Positions 8,009-17,777 of a stretch of DNA of 64,000 nucleotides are shown in pieces (position 1 is the first letter of the stretch; the number at the start of each line of letters is the position of its first letter). The notes under the pieces are model-generated. The model saw nothing but the letters and a program-made list of their open reading frames with translations. It was not told the origin of the DNA and did not search any database. The position numbers and the translations under genes were made by a program. Origin of the DNA: Phycisphaerales bacterium. Lineage in GTDB: Bacteria > Planctomycetota > Phycisphaerae > Phycisphaerales > UBA1924. The stretch is from assembly GCA_020847175.1 (NCBI GenBank), contig JADLCM010000005.1, positions 92,841 to 156,840 on the forward strand, given 5' to 3'.

Positions 8009-10605
8009 GGCGTCTGCGCGCCCTCGTGACGGGGGTCGGTCTGGCGTGGGCAGGGCACGCGGCCGGACGCAATGCCGAGCCGCCCGCCGTTGAACTGGCC
8101 GAGAGCGTGACGCGTCGCCTTGAGTCGTCGTTTCTGACGCCGGAAGAAGCGTCGGCCCTGCGGCTCTTTCACGGGGTGTGGCGGGAGAGCGACATCGCGA
8201 GCCCGAGAGCGCGGGCGCAGGCGGCGCTGCAGCGCGGGGCCATCACGGACGCATCGCTGTCGAGCGCCGAAGCCCTGCCGACGGACCGGGCCGCGGGCGC
8301 GCTCGCGCGGGGTGAAACAGCGCGCGTGCTCGAGATTCTTGACGGTGATGAATCGATCCCCGCGCTGCGGCTGCGGGCCGAGGCCCTCGCGGCTGCGGGA
8401 CGCCCCGAGGAGGCGCGCCGGGTGCTCGACCGCGTGGCGGCGCAGTTGGCGCGCACGCGCATCGACGATGCCGAGACGCTCGTTGCCGGGGCGCGGGCCC
8501 TGGTTCTGCGTTCGCGGCTGGTGGGGCCTGAATCAGACGCATCGTCGGAGTATCGCGCCATCGCGGCGCTGTTGGCGCGGGCGCGCGATGAGCTTGATCG
8601 GATGTCGTGGCCCGCTCACATCGCCGAGGCCGAGCTGCTGCTTGACAAGGACAACCCGGCGGAAGCGCAGCAGGCGGCACTTGATGCACTGCGGCTGAAC
8701 CCGAACGCGGCGGATGCCTGGCTGCTGCTGGGACGGATGGCAGTCAGCGCCTTCGACTTTGATTCAGCCTCCGACATCGCCGACCGCCTCGAACAACTCT
8801 CCGCGTCGATGGGTGAAGATGTGGGGGCGGGGGCGACGGTCATCCGGGCGAGAGCGCGCCTGCGCCAGGGCGATGCGGACGGTGCGGCGGAGATGCTGGA
8901 TGCAGCGCTGGAGGCGCTTCCGGCGCACCGGGAACTGCTGGCCCTGCGTGCGGCGGCGGCCGCCGCCCGGCACGATGAGGGCGACCTGGCGGGGGCGCTC
9001 GCGCGCCTGGAGTCCGTGTCGCCGGGGGGTGCTGAAGGTGAACTGCTCGTGGGCCAGACGTTGAGCGAAATGCGCCAGTACGACCGCGCCGCATCGCATC
9101 TGCGACGCGCCCACGAGCGGGCGCCGAAATGGGCGGCGCCACTGGTCGAACTGGGGCTTCTCGAAGTGCAGGCGGGGCGCGACGACGAGGCACGCGAGGC
9201 GCTGCAAGCCGCCGCCTCGCTCGACCCGTTCAATGTGCGGGCGGGCAACAGCCTGACGCTTCTCGCGGACCTCGCGACGTATGCGACGATCGAAGGCGAG
9301 CACTTCATCATCCGCTACAAGCCCGGGATCGACGAGGTGCTGGCGCGCGAGATGATGCCGGTGCTGGACGCGGTGCACGCGCGGGTGTGCGGCGGGGGCG
9401 CGGGGGGCATCGCCTTTTCGCCCCCGGGCAAGACGCGGATCGAGCTCATGCCCGATCACGCGTCCTTCAGCGTGCGCATCAGCGGCATGCCTCGCATCCA
9501 CACGATGGCCGCGAGCACCGGGCCGGTGATCGCGATGGAGTCGCCGCGCGAGGGGCCGGGGCACCCGATCGGGCTGTATGACTGGCCCCGCGTGATCCAG
9601 CACGAATACACGCACACGGTGACGCTCGCTCGAACGAACAACCGCATTCCGCACTGGTTCACCGAGGCGGCGGCGGTGTACCTGGAGGACGCGCCGCGTC
9701 CGAGCGCGTGGATCGGTCTGCTGGCGGAGACCCTGCGTCACGATGCGCTGTTTGACCTGTCGCGGATCAACATCGCCTTCGTGCGCCCCAAGGGCCCCAA
9801 TGACCGCACCCTGGCGTATGCGCAGGGACACTGGATGTACTCGTTCATGGTGGAGCGGTTCGGCGCGGATGCGCCGCTGCGGCTGATGGACGAGTATGCC
9901 GGGGGGCGTACGCAGGCGGCGGCGTTTGCGGATGTGCTCGGGATGAGCGAGGCGTCGTTCCTGGAATCGTTCAAGCGCTGGGCGCGCGCGCAGGTGATCG
10001 CGTGGGGGCTGTTGCTCCCGGAGGGCGTGCCGACGCTGCGCGACCTGCGCCGGGCGCTGGACGCGACCCCCGGGGCGCCCGCGGCGCCGACGCTCGCGCA
10101 CGTGGATGCCTGGCTGCGGGAGTACCCGGGACACCCGGAGGTGACGGCGCTCGGGGCCGAACTCGCCCGGCGCGATGCGCGGGGCGAGGTGACGGAGACG
10201 GTCGCCTCCAGGCTGGAGGCGATGGTGATGGTGCGCCCGGAAGACCCGGCGCCGCGCCGAGACCTGGTCAAGTTCTATCTCTCGTCGGAGTCGCCGACCC
10301 GCGCGATTCCGCACCTGCAATGGCTCGATGCGAGGGAGCAGAACTCACCCGCGTACGCCGCGGAACTGGCGCGGCAGGCCGCGATGGTTGAGGACTGGGC
10401 CCTCGCCCATGACAAGGCCGAGCGAGCGACGCGGATTGCACCCTTTGACGCCGAGATGCGCGAACTGGCGGCGGCGATGGCGATCAAGGCGGGGCGACCG
10501 GGCGATGCGCGCCGGCACATCCTGGCGCTCATCACGCTTGAGCCGGACCGCGAGATTCATGCGCGGCGGCTCAAGGCGCTCGAGGCGCTTGAAGGGGGCG
10601 GGTGA
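8005..10605 (+). CDS. TPR protein with gluzincin (peptidase MA-like) domain
   Basis: This 866-residue exported protein has a short N-terminal hydrophobic segment and tetratricopeptide-like helix pairs over residues ~60-410. A zinc peptidase domain of the MA type follows (~420-690), then more TPR-like helices to the end. The zinc site is HEYTH (H533, E534, H537), with a likely third ligand E554 in HWFTEAAAVYLE. That is the HExxH-plus-downstream-Glu layout of gluzincins. The catalytic residues are present, so it is probably active, but the substrate is unknown. It starts inside the stop of the LolA-like gene, which suggests a joint envelope function. It converges on the HDOD gene 19 bases away. 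Confidence 0.75.
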   Translation: MRRLRALVTGVGLAWAGHAAGRNAEPPAVELAESVTRRLESSFLTPEEASALRLFHGVWRESDIASPRARAQAALQRGAITDASLSSAEALPTDRAAGALARGETARVLEILDGDESIPALRLRAEALAAAGRPEEARRVLDRVAAQLARTRIDDAETLVAGARALVLRSRLVGPESDASSEYRAIAALLARARDELDRMSWPAHIAEAELLLDKDNPAEAQQAALDALRLNPNAADAWLLLGRMAVSAFDFDSASDIADRLEQLSASMGEDVGAGATVIRARARLRQGDADGAAEMLDAALEALPAHRELLALRAAAAAARHDEGDLAGALARLESVSPGGAEGELLVGQTLSEMRQYDRAASHLRRAHERAPKWAAPLVELGLLEVQAGRDDEAREALQAAASLDPFNVRAGNSLTLLADLATYATIEGEHFIIRYKPGIDEVLAREMMPVLDAVHARVCGGGAGGIAFSPPGKTRIELMPDHASFSVRISGMPRIHTMAASTGPVIAMESPREGPGHPIGLYDWPRVIQHEYTHTVTLARTNNRIPHWFTEAAAVYLEDAPRPSAWIGLLAETLRHDALFDLSRINIAFVRPKGPNDRTLAYAQGHWMYSFMVERFGADAPLRLMDEYAGGRTQAAAFADVLGMSEASFLESFKRWARAQVIAWGLLLPEGVPTLRDLRRALDATPGAPAAPTLAHVDAWLREYPGHPEVTALGAELARRDARGEVTETVASRLEAMVMVRPEDPAPRRDLVKFYLSSESPTRAIPHLQWLDAREQNSPAYAAELARQAAMVEDWALAHDKAERATRIAPFDAEMRELAAAMAIKAGRPGDARRHILALITLEPDREIHARRLKALEALEGGG

Positions 10606-10624
10606 CCCGCCGCGCGGCGCATCG

Positions 10625-11839
10625 TCAGGCCGCGAATCGCGCCACCGCCGCGCAGAACTCATCGACGGGATCTCCCGGCGCAGGCTCTACGCCCAGAAGT
10701 GAAAGCGCCTCGCGGGGTGTGCAGGCGTCGATGCGCTGCACAGCGAGAGGCTCGCCGGCGCTGTCGAGCAACACCGCAGCCGCGAAGCCTTCGGAGGTTC
10801 GGCGGAGGGTGATGTAGGCACCATCCCCGAAGGTCCAGAGCACGGGGGCGTCGGCCGACGCGTGCTGCTTCATGCATTCCTCGAGTCCGTCAGTCAGGCT
10901 GCAATGTGCCAGGGCGGCGAGTGCGTCGAGGTCGGTCAGGGCTGTGGCGACGTCGTTGAAAGTGCCGATCACTGCCCGATACTCGCCGCACGCACGGGTG
11001 ATGGACGAGGCGAGTTCCTCCGAGTCGATCCCGAGCGTCGTGCCGGCCGTCGATGAGGCAGGTGACGACTGCGTGGGCAAGTTGGTCGCTGCGTCGAGTA
11101 CGACGATGCCCGCGTAGTACGCGACACGGTGCAGGCGCTGCACATCGTCTGCGCCGGCGCCTTCGCCGGGCTTGGTGTGGTGACGCTCGACCGGGCGCGT
11201 GATGAGCTCGGGAAGCCGCCACCGTCGGCCGAGGGCCCATGCGATATCGACGTGCGTGAACTCAAGCTGTTGTGATTCGTTGAGAAAGAGCCTGTGCGGC
11301 GAGGTGCTCTGTCGCACGAGGTCGGCGTATTTCGGTCCGAGCAGCTTGCCCATGAGGGGCACACCCATGTCAAGCATGAGCCCGATGATGAAGGCTTCGC
11401 CGACGCGTGCCAGGCCCGTTCGGGTCGCCAGCTCTGCCGCCAGGCAGGCCCGAAACACGCTCTGGCCCCAGATGCGCTTGGAGAGGTCGTCGCTGGGGTC
11501 TCCGGCGGCGCGGCTGATGTAGAAGCTCATCGCGAGAGATCGGAGGCGTTCCAGGCCGAGCAGCACACACGCCCGGTCCACCGTGGTGACGGGGCTGCGC
11601 TGCGCGAAGAACGCGGAGTTTGCGAGCTTGAGGAGCCGCCCGGAGAGCACCGCGTCGTTGCGCACCACCTTCGCGAAGTCCGCGACGGCGGCATTGCGGT
11701 CGTTGACGAGGGCGACAACCTTCGCGGCGATCTCGGGTTGCGTCTGGACGGCGACGGTCGCCAGGCGCTCCTCCAGATGCGTGATGAGGGCGTGAACCTC
11801 CCCGGCGGTGAGTTGTGCACGCGCCTTGTGGCCCATCAT
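10625..11839 (-). CDS. HDOD-domain signalling protein
   Basis: This 404-residue cytoplasmic protein carries an HDOD domain (about residues 15-225), a relative of the HD phosphohydrolases without the full metal site. Family signs are 'VAVQTQPEIAAKVVALVNDRN', 'VVRNDAVLSGRLLKLANSAFF' and 'DRACVLLGLERLRSLAMS'. HDOD proteins act in signal transduction and stress or motility control, often through protein contacts. The C-terminal ~170 residues are not recognisable. The gene lies alone, convergent with the TPR-peptidase gene. Confidence 0.8.
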   Translation of the reverse strand: MMGHKARAQLTAGEVHALITHLEERLATVAVQTQPEIAAKVVALVNDRNAAVADFAKVVRNDAVLSGRLLKLANSAFFAQRSPVTTVDRACVLLGLERLRSLAMSFYISRAAGDPSDDLSKRIWGQSVFRACLAAELATRTGLARVGEAFIIGLMLDMGVPLMGKLLGPKYADLVRQSTSPHRLFLNESQQLEFTHVDIAWALGRRWRLPELITRPVERHHTKPGEGAGADDVQRLHRVAYYAGIVVLDAATNLPTQSSPASSTAGTTLGIDSEELASSITRACGEYRAVIGTFNDVATALTDLDALAALAHCSLTDGLEECMKQHASADAPVLWTFGDGAYITLRRTSEGFAAAVLLDSAGEPLAVQRIDACTPREALSLLGVEPAPGDPVDEFCAAVARFAA

Positions 11840-11940
11840 CGTCCCCAGGGTGACCCTTGGCAGTGACCATCGACCCGACCGCGTGCGCCATTGAGCATTC
11901 CAGGGAAATCCGGGCGCGAGTTCAGTCCGAAAACCTCGGC

Positions 11941-12345
11941 TCAGACTCCGGCCTTGGCGCGCCGGCAGGCATCGAGGAACTCAACGCCGCGGCGCAGGTG
12001 AGGGATCACGATGGAGCCGCCGACGATGAGCGCGATGTCGAAGGTCTCCCAGAGTTCCTCGTCGGCGACCCCCGCTTCGACGCACTGGTTGATGTGGTAG
12101 GCGATGCAGTCGTCGCAGCGGAGGACCAGGGAGGCGGCGAGTCCGAGCAGTTCCTTGGTCCTGGCATCGAGTGCGCCGGGCTCATATGCCTTGGCGTCGA
12201 GGTTGAAGAATCGCTTGGTGATGAGAGTGCCCCCGGCCCGCACAGAGCCATCGGGATGGGTGCCCCTCGCGCTCTCGTCGCCCAGAATCCGCCCGTTGAG
12301 GCGCGAGCGGAACTCTTGGAACTGGGTGTAACGGTCGGTGGTCAT
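11941..12345 (-). CDS. AhpD-like carboxymuconolactone decarboxylase family protein
   Basis: This 134-residue cytoplasmic protein has the AhpD/CMD redox motif C77-D-D-C80 followed by H84 (RCDDCIAYH). It also has the family segment 'LDARTKELLGLAASLVLRCDDC'. Such proteins reduce peroxides through the cysteine pair or act as small decarboxylases; the intact CxxC and His favour a redox role. It is the first of two family members in the window (the other is at 22379). It stands between the HDOD gene and a divergent large secreted-protein gene. Confidence 0.8.
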   Translation of the reverse strand: MTTDRYTQFQEFRSRLNGRILGDESARGTHPDGSVRAGGTLITKRFFNLDAKAYEPGALDARTKELLGLAASLVLRCDDCIAYHINQCVEAGVADEELWETFDIALIVGGSIVIPHLRRGVEFLDACRRAKAGV

Positions 12346-12449
12346 GGGGGCATCGTACGAAGGGCGAGCCCGGGGCCCCGGGGGGGTGGAACGGGAGAAG
12401 TGCGCGGACTTGTGGTGAGGACGACGGGCTTCGGGCCGATACTCCGGTC

Positions 12450-15221
12450 ATGTTCCGGCACTCCCGGCCGTGGTCGCGCGCCCTCACCCCGCTCGCGTGG
12501 TGTGCGTGCGCGGCAGGGATGTCGGCCGTGGCAGGGGCGGCGCCCCCGACGGGCCCGCGCGAGCGGGCGCCGGCCGCGCTGGTGCAGGCGGCGCCGCCGG
12601 TGCATCGCCCGCGGGCATCGGGGCGGCTGGTGCGGGCCTTTGACTTTGAGGAGCAGCGGATCAACGACACGCCCGTGCCGCTCCACTGGCACGTGGCGTT
12701 GCATGATCCGCCCCGGTATGAGCGTCCCGGGTTTCCGATCTGGAATCTGCCTCGCCTGGACTACACGGTCGCTCATGGCGGCCAGGGGTCGGTGCGGCTG
12801 CCGGTGCAGGGCGGATCTTCCGCACTGGGGCTCGATCCGGGAGTAGTCCCGGTCTTTGCAGGGGCGGACTACCGCGTGAGCGCCAGGGTGCGCACGGAAG
12901 GTTTGGAGCACGCGCGGGCGGGCCTGGTGGTGCGGTTTCTTGATGAAGAACTGCGCCCCCTTGAGGGCTCCACGCGGCGCAGCTCGCTGGTGACCTCCGA
13001 GAGCGGGTGGACGACGATTGAGGCGCGGGCCCCGGGGGCGTTTGAGCACGCGGCGTACCTGCAGATCGAACTGCAGGTGCTGCAGGCGCGCGAGTTTGCC
13101 CCCGTGGTGCTGGGCGCGCACGAGGTGCGGCCCGAAGACCTCGCCGGGGCGGCGTGGTTTGATGACGTCGAAGTGGTCCAGGCGGCCCGGGTCGAAGCCC
13201 ACCCGGCGGCGCCTTCCGGCGTGTTTGCAGGTGATGCGCCGCCCGCCATCTCCATCTTTGTCAAGGACCTGACCGGCGAACCGATGACCGCGACCCTGCG
13301 TGCCTTCGATTCTTCGGGCGCTGAGGTGCTTCGGCACACGATCGAGATTGAACCCGGAGGGGTGCGCACGACATGGTCGCCGCCCCTGCCGGCCTTCGGG
13401 TGGTACCGGCTGCTGCTTGAGGTTGATGCGGCGGGGGTTCATGTGGGTTCGAGCCAGTGCGACCTGGCATGGCTCAGCCGACCGGACCAGTTGCGCCCGG
13501 GTTCAGAGTCTGACGCCGCGATCGGCGTGATGCTTGATGTGCCGTCACCCGAGGCTGACGGGGTGATTCCGGGGCTGCTTCGCGCGCTGCGCCTGCGCCG
13601 GGCGACGCTGCCGATCGCGCTGGAGGCCGAGGCGGGAGCGAGCGTGGCCCGTCTCTCCCCGCTTGTCTCGGCGCTGCTCGGCCAGTGGTGCGATCTCACC
13701 CTGGCGCTGCCGCCGGAGTGTGCGGCGGACGTGCCGGAGGCGGCCGAGTGGTGGGCGACGTTCGGGCGACCCGTTGTCGAGCGGTTCTCGCAGCGCGTGA
13801 CGCGGTGGGCGATCGGCGAAGCCTCGGTGGAAGACGCGGTGTGGCTCTCGATGGGCCGCGGGCTGGCGGCCGGCGAGGCCAGGGTGCGTGCGTCGGCTCC
13901 GTCGCCGTCGATTGTGATCCCGTGGGACGCATGGACGGCGCCGACCCCGTCGCTGGGCCAGGGGCACGTGCTGTCGATTGCGCTCCCCGCCGCGCTCTCG
14001 CCCGAGCACCTTGCGGAGGTGGTGAAGGCGTGGATGGGGGCCGGCGGGCCCGGCGCGACTTTCGTGCTGCACGCGATTGACCCGGCGCTGTACGGCGCGC
14101 GCGAGTCGGCGGCGGATCTTGCGAAGCGCGCGGTGCTCGCGTGGAGCGCCATCGACGCGGAATCGGGCGCGCGGGGGATGACCCTGGCCTTCGCGCAGCC
14201 CTGGCGTGAGACCGCGCCGGGAGTGCTCGAACCGGGCAGCGAACTGCCGGTGGTCCGCACCCTCAGCGAGCAGTTGGAAGGGCGCCGGGTCGTCGCCTGG
14301 ATGACGATGTATCCCGGGGTGCGCTGCGCGGTGCTCGGGCCCGCGCGAGAGAACCCATCGCGACGCGGCCCGGCGCTGGTCGTATGGAACGAGCGATCGA
14401 CGCGGGGCGCAATCGACCTCGCGCTGGCCCGATCCGAGGTGCGCCTGACGGACATCCGCGGCAACGTGAGCACGCTCTCACCGGAGGCGGAGCCCGGCTC
14501 GCGCGTGCTCAACTACCGCCTGCCCATCTCCGATGAGCCGGTGTTCGTGGAGGATGTGGACCTCGAACTGCTCCTGCTTCAGGCGTCGTTCCGGTTCGAC
14601 CCTCCGACGCTGCCCTCGATGAACCGGCCCGTGGATCGGCGCATCGGGTTCGACAACCCGTGGGGGTCGGCGATCACGGGGCGCTTCTTCATCATCAGCC
14701 CCGGCACTCGGGGGGGCGAGATCGACCCGACATGGGACATCGCTCCGCGCTCCGGGTACTTCACCGTGCCGGCCCACGGAACTCTGGACGCGCCGCTTGC
14801 GCTCGCCTTCAGCCCGCTCGAATCCGCGGGCACGCGTGAAGTCGTGGTGGATGTCGAGCTCTCGGCGGAAGAGGAGTACGGCGTGGTGCGCCTGCGGGCC
14901 GCAGCGGAGCTGGGAGTTGAAGATTTCACGGTTGACCTTGCCCTCAAGCGATCGCCGACAGCCTCCGGCCCCGACGCGACGTTTGAGGTCACGGTGACCA
15001 ATCTTGCCGCGGAGCCGCTGGACCTCCAGGTGATCGTGTTCGCGGGTGACGAGGTGGGGCGGCGCACGAGTTCGATTTCGAGCCTTGATCCCGGGCGCGA
15101 CGCGATGCGGCGGTTCCCCTTCCCCGGGGCCGCGGAGGCGCTGCGCGGCCAGACGATGTACGTCTCGGTGCTCGACCGGGCCAGCGGCGCGCGCCTCAAC
15201 ACGTCGCTCACGATCGAGTGA
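12450..15221 (+). CDS. Large secreted beta-rich protein of unknown function
   Basis: This 923-residue protein has an N-terminal signal sequence (about residues 1-31, LAWCACAAGMSAVAGAA). Residues ~60-250 look like a carbohydrate-binding-type beta-sandwich ('RAFDFEEQRINDT', 'ADYRVSARVRTEGL', 'AAWFDDVEVVQ'). A second beta domain follows (~265-345). A central alpha/beta region (~360-620) could be a barrel-type domain. The C terminus (~700-923) has further immunoglobulin-like strands. I see no catalytic pair that would name a glycosidase, so this is a descriptive call. The gene is 48 bases upstream of the TssB-TssC-like gene on the same strand. Confidence 0.6.
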   Translation: MFRHSRPWSRALTPLAWCACAAGMSAVAGAAPPTGPRERAPAALVQAAPPVHRPRASGRLVRAFDFEEQRINDTPVPLHWHVALHDPPRYERPGFPIWNLPRLDYTVAHGGQGSVRLPVQGGSSALGLDPGVVPVFAGADYRVSARVRTEGLEHARAGLVVRFLDEELRPLEGSTRRSSLVTSESGWTTIEARAPGAFEHAAYLQIELQVLQAREFAPVVLGAHEVRPEDLAGAAWFDDVEVVQAARVEAHPAAPSGVFAGDAPPAISIFVKDLTGEPMTATLRAFDSSGAEVLRHTIEIEPGGVRTTWSPPLPAFGWYRLLLEVDAAGVHVGSSQCDLAWLSRPDQLRPGSESDAAIGVMLDVPSPEADGVIPGLLRALRLRRATLPIALEAEAGASVARLSPLVSALLGQWCDLTLALPPECAADVPEAAEWWATFGRPVVERFSQRVTRWAIGEASVEDAVWLSMGRGLAAGEARVRASAPSPSIVIPWDAWTAPTPSLGQGHVLSIALPAALSPEHLAEVVKAWMGAGGPGATFVLHAIDPALYGARESAADLAKRAVLAWSAIDAESGARGMTLAFAQPWRETAPGVLEPGSELPVVRTLSEQLEGRRVVAWMTMYPGVRCAVLGPARENPSRRGPALVVWNERSTRGAIDLALARSEVRLTDIRGNVSTLSPEAEPGSRVLNYRLPISDEPVFVEDVDLELLLLQASFRFDPPTLPSMNRPVDRRIGFDNPWGSAITGRFFIISPGTRGGEIDPTWDIAPRSGYFTVPAHGTLDAPLALAFSPLESAGTREVVVDVELSAEEEYGVVRLRAAAELGVEDFTVDLALKRSPTASGPDATFEVTVTNLAAEPLDLQVIVFAGDEVGRRTSSISSLDPGRDAMRRFPFPGAAEALRGQTMYVSVLDRASGARLNTSLTIE

Positions 15222-15269
15222 ACGCTGAACCCTGGCGGTACACTGTGGTTCACCGCCGCGGAGAATCAC

Positions 15270-16745
15270 ATGTCGCGCCCCCACTGCTCGCCCCTCGAGT
15301 TCGGCATGACGTTCGGCAAGGGGCGGGGCGACGCGCGCGACACGCCCCCGTTCCGCATCCTGGTGCTGGGCGACTTCGCGGGTTCGGCGCGCGAGCCCCT
15401 GGCGAAACGAACGCCGAAGAGCGCGGACATCGACACGCTCGATGACGTGATCCGCGCTGTGGGGCCGCGGGCGGCGTGCACGATCGCAGGGGTGTCGGCC
15501 TCGGTGCCTTTTGCTTCGCTCGATGACTTTCATCCCGATGCGCTCTTCCGGCGCCTGGGGGCGTTCGCATCGTGGCGTGAGCTCCGGGCCCGGCTGGCGA
15601 ACCCCGCGACCGCAGCAGGGGCCGAGGGCGAGGCGCGGGCGCTCCTGGGCATGCCCGCCGCGGCGGCCCCCGGCGCGTCGGACGTACGCCCCGATGCGGG
15701 GAGCGATGTCATGGCGCAACTGCTCGCGGGCAGCGCCAAGCCCAAGAGCCAGGGGTTCGATGCCGACGCGTTCATCCGCTCGGTGGTCGGGGGTGGGGCG
15801 GGCGCGCCGGCCGCAGCGCCCGGCGTGCTCGCGGAGCTTGACGGGCGCCTGAGCGCCCTGATGCGCCAGGTGCTGCACGCGCCGGCGTTTCAGCGGGCCG
15901 AGGCGGGGGCGCGCGCACTGCACACGCTCATCACGGGTCTGAGCCTCGATGAAACCCTGACCCTGAGCGTCCTCGACGTGTCGCGCGAGGAGTTGATCGC
16001 CGATGCGCTTTCCGCCGCGGACCCGCGCGGCACGGCGCTGGGCAGACTCATCGCGGGCGAGGCTCGGCTCGGCGATGCATCGCAGCGCTGGGCGCTTATC
16101 GTGTGCCTGGAATCTTTCGGGCCGAGTGATGCGGGCCTGCTGGCGCGCCTGGCCCAGGCGGCCCAGGCGGCGGATGCGCCCCTCGTCGCCGGCGGGCAGC
16201 CCGCCCTGGTGCGTGCGCCGTCGCTGCGCGGGCGGGTCGATGTTGACGCGTGGACGCTGAAGGCCGAGCCGGGGCACGTCGAAGCGTGGAACGCATTGCG
16301 TGCCGCCCCCGAAGCGGGTTCGGTGGGGCTGGCGCTGCCGCGCGTGCTGCTGCGCCAGCCTTACGGCGCATCCTCGGACCCGATCGAGTCGTTTGCCTTC
16401 ACGGAGATCGTTGATCTGGGCGCGCCCGGGGCGGACGACCACCTGGTGTGGGGCTGCGGCGCGATTGCGCCGGCGCTCGTGCTCGGGAGCGCGTTCAGCG
16501 ACGCGGAGTGGGAGCTGGACATCAGACTCGGCGGGGAGGTTTCGGGGTTGCCGGTGGTGAGCTACCAGGTGTCGGGCAAGCCCGAGGCCAAGCCCTGCGC
16601 GGAGGCGTGGCTGGCGGACCGGGCGATCGAGCGCATCACGGGCGAGGGGTTGATCGCAGTCGCCTCGGTGCGCGGGCGCGATGCCGCCCGCGTGTCGCCG
16701 CTCCAGAGTCTGGGGGGCGGGCGGCTTCGCGCGTGGTGGGCATGA
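15270..16745 (+). CDS. TssB-TssC fusion, type VI-like contractile sheath protein
   Basis: This 491-residue protein fuses the two sheath subunits that type VI secretion systems normally encode separately. Residues ~25-125 match TssB/VipA ('FRILVLGDFAGSAREPL', 'IDTLDDVIRAV', 'FASLDDFHPDALF'). Residues ~185-491 match TssC/VipB ('LAELDGRLSALMRQVLHAP.F', 'VEAWNALRAAPEAGSVGLAL', 'PRVLLRQPYGASSDPIESF'). Between them is an Ala/Gly-rich linker. Sheath subunits polymerise around an Hcp tube and contract. No Hcp, TssK, ClpV, baseplate or membrane genes lie near it, so it may work in another contractile or structural assembly. The start at 15270 has GGAG upstream. It follows the large secreted-protein gene closely. 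Confidence 0.75.
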   Translation: MSRPHCSPLEFGMTFGKGRGDARDTPPFRILVLGDFAGSAREPLAKRTPKSADIDTLDDVIRAVGPRAACTIAGVSASVPFASLDDFHPDALFRRLGAFASWRELRARLANPATAAGAEGEARALLGMPAAAAPGASDVRPDAGSDVMAQLLAGSAKPKSQGFDADAFIRSVVGGGAGAPAAAPGVLAELDGRLSALMRQVLHAPAFQRAEAGARALHTLITGLSLDETLTLSVLDVSREELIADALSAADPRGTALGRLIAGEARLGDASQRWALIVCLESFGPSDAGLLARLAQAAQAADAPLVAGGQPALVRAPSLRGRVDVDAWTLKAEPGHVEAWNALRAAPEAGSVGLALPRVLLRQPYGASSDPIESFAFTEIVDLGAPGADDHLVWGCGAIAPALVLGSAFSDAEWELDIRLGGEVSGLPVVSYQVSGKPEAKPCAEAWLADRAIERITGEGLIAVASVRGRDAARVSPLQSLGGGRLRAWWA

Positions 16746-16804
16746 GCCGCGGCCCGATCGGGTGCGCCCGGCGTCTCGGGGCGGCAGCGCGGGGCCTCGC
16801 AGGT

Positions 16805-17695
16805 TCAGCCCCGGGGGCGCACGGCGAGGACGGAAGAACGGGTCTTCTTGAGCAGGCGTTCGGCGGTGGAGCCGAGGAGCACATCGCGGAGGTTGGTCCT
16901 GCCGCGCGTGCCGAGGACGAGGAGGTCCGCGCCGACGTCGCGTCCGTATTCGGCGAGCGTGTCTCGGTGGCCGGGGGCGTCGAGGAGCACGAACCGTGAC
17001 TTTGCCGGGTCCAGGTTGAGGCCCGCGCCAAGGCTTTCCAGCCGGGAGGTCAGGCCGTCGCGGTACTGGCGCTGGGCCTCGGGCTGGGCGAGCACGGTGG
17101 GGCCGTACATGGCGATCTCGTGCCAGGGGGCCTCGAAGGCATGGACGACGTGAAGTTCGGCGTGCTCCTGGCCGGCAACCAGCGCCGCCTGTTCGAGGGC
17201 CGCCTGCGACGTGGGAGAGAAATCGACGGCGCAGACGACCTTTCGGAACGGGCCGCGCTGCGTGTCGCGCACCACGAGCACGTCGCAGGGTGCGTGACGC
17301 ACACACGCCGTGGCGACGCTGCCCATGCCCACATCGGCGGGGCGGCTGCCGAAGGCGCCGATGACCAGCAGGTCGGCGTTGGCGCGCCGGGCGGCGTTCA
17401 CGAGGCCGCGCGAGCGGTTGTCGATGATGACCTCGCAGGCGCGCCCATCAACACCCTCCAACCCCTTGGAGAACGTGTGCCAGTGCTGCTGGGCGTCTTT
17501 CACGAGCGAGTCGCGCAGACCCTTCTGAAAGGTGCTGAGCGCGCCCTCGAGCTCGACGACCACGATGGTGTCCAGCACATGGACAATGTGGAGGCTGCCC
17601 CCGGCCCACCCCGCGATTCGCGCCGCCTGACCGAGGGACGCCCTGGACGAAGGGGAGAAATCGGTGCCTGCGACAACGGTCTGGTACCCGGGCAT
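16805..17695 (-). CDS. Tandem universal stress protein (two UspA domains)
   Basis: This 296-residue cytoplasmic protein is built of two UspA domains (about residues 1-145 and 150-296). Each opens with a 'VVAGTDFSPSSRASLGQA' or 'VVCAVDFSPTSQAALEQA' strand. The second ends with the ATP-binding pattern G-x2-G-x9-G-S/T in GTRGRTNLRDVLLGSTAERL; the first has the related GAFGSRPADVGMGSVA. UspA proteins bind ATP and help cells survive stress; a precise role is not evident. It stands alone, convergent with the sheath-fusion gene. Confidence 0.9.
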   Translation of the reverse strand: MPGYQTVVAGTDFSPSSRASLGQAARIAGWAGGSLHIVHVLDTIVVVELEGALSTFQKGLRDSLVKDAQQHWHTFSKGLEGVDGRACEVIIDNRSRGLVNAARRANADLLVIGAFGSRPADVGMGSVATACVRHAPCDVLVVRDTQRGPFRKVVCAVDFSPTSQAALEQAALVAGQEHAELHVVHAFEAPWHEIAMYGPTVLAQPEAQRQYRDGLTSRLESLGAGLNLDPAKSRFVLLDAPGHRDTLAEYGRDVGADLLVLGTRGRTNLRDVLLGSTAERLLKKTRSSVLAVRPRG

Positions 17696-17777
17696 TGATG
17701 ATCCTCGCGGCGGCGCCGGCCGACTGGGACAGGGGGGTGGCGACCATCACGTGTGCGCCTGCGGACCCCGGAGAACT

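Noticed and set aside
14478..17306. Minus-strand open frame of about 942 codons
   Set aside because: It overlaps three real genes on both strands and has Arg/Pro/Ala-rich composition without motifs.
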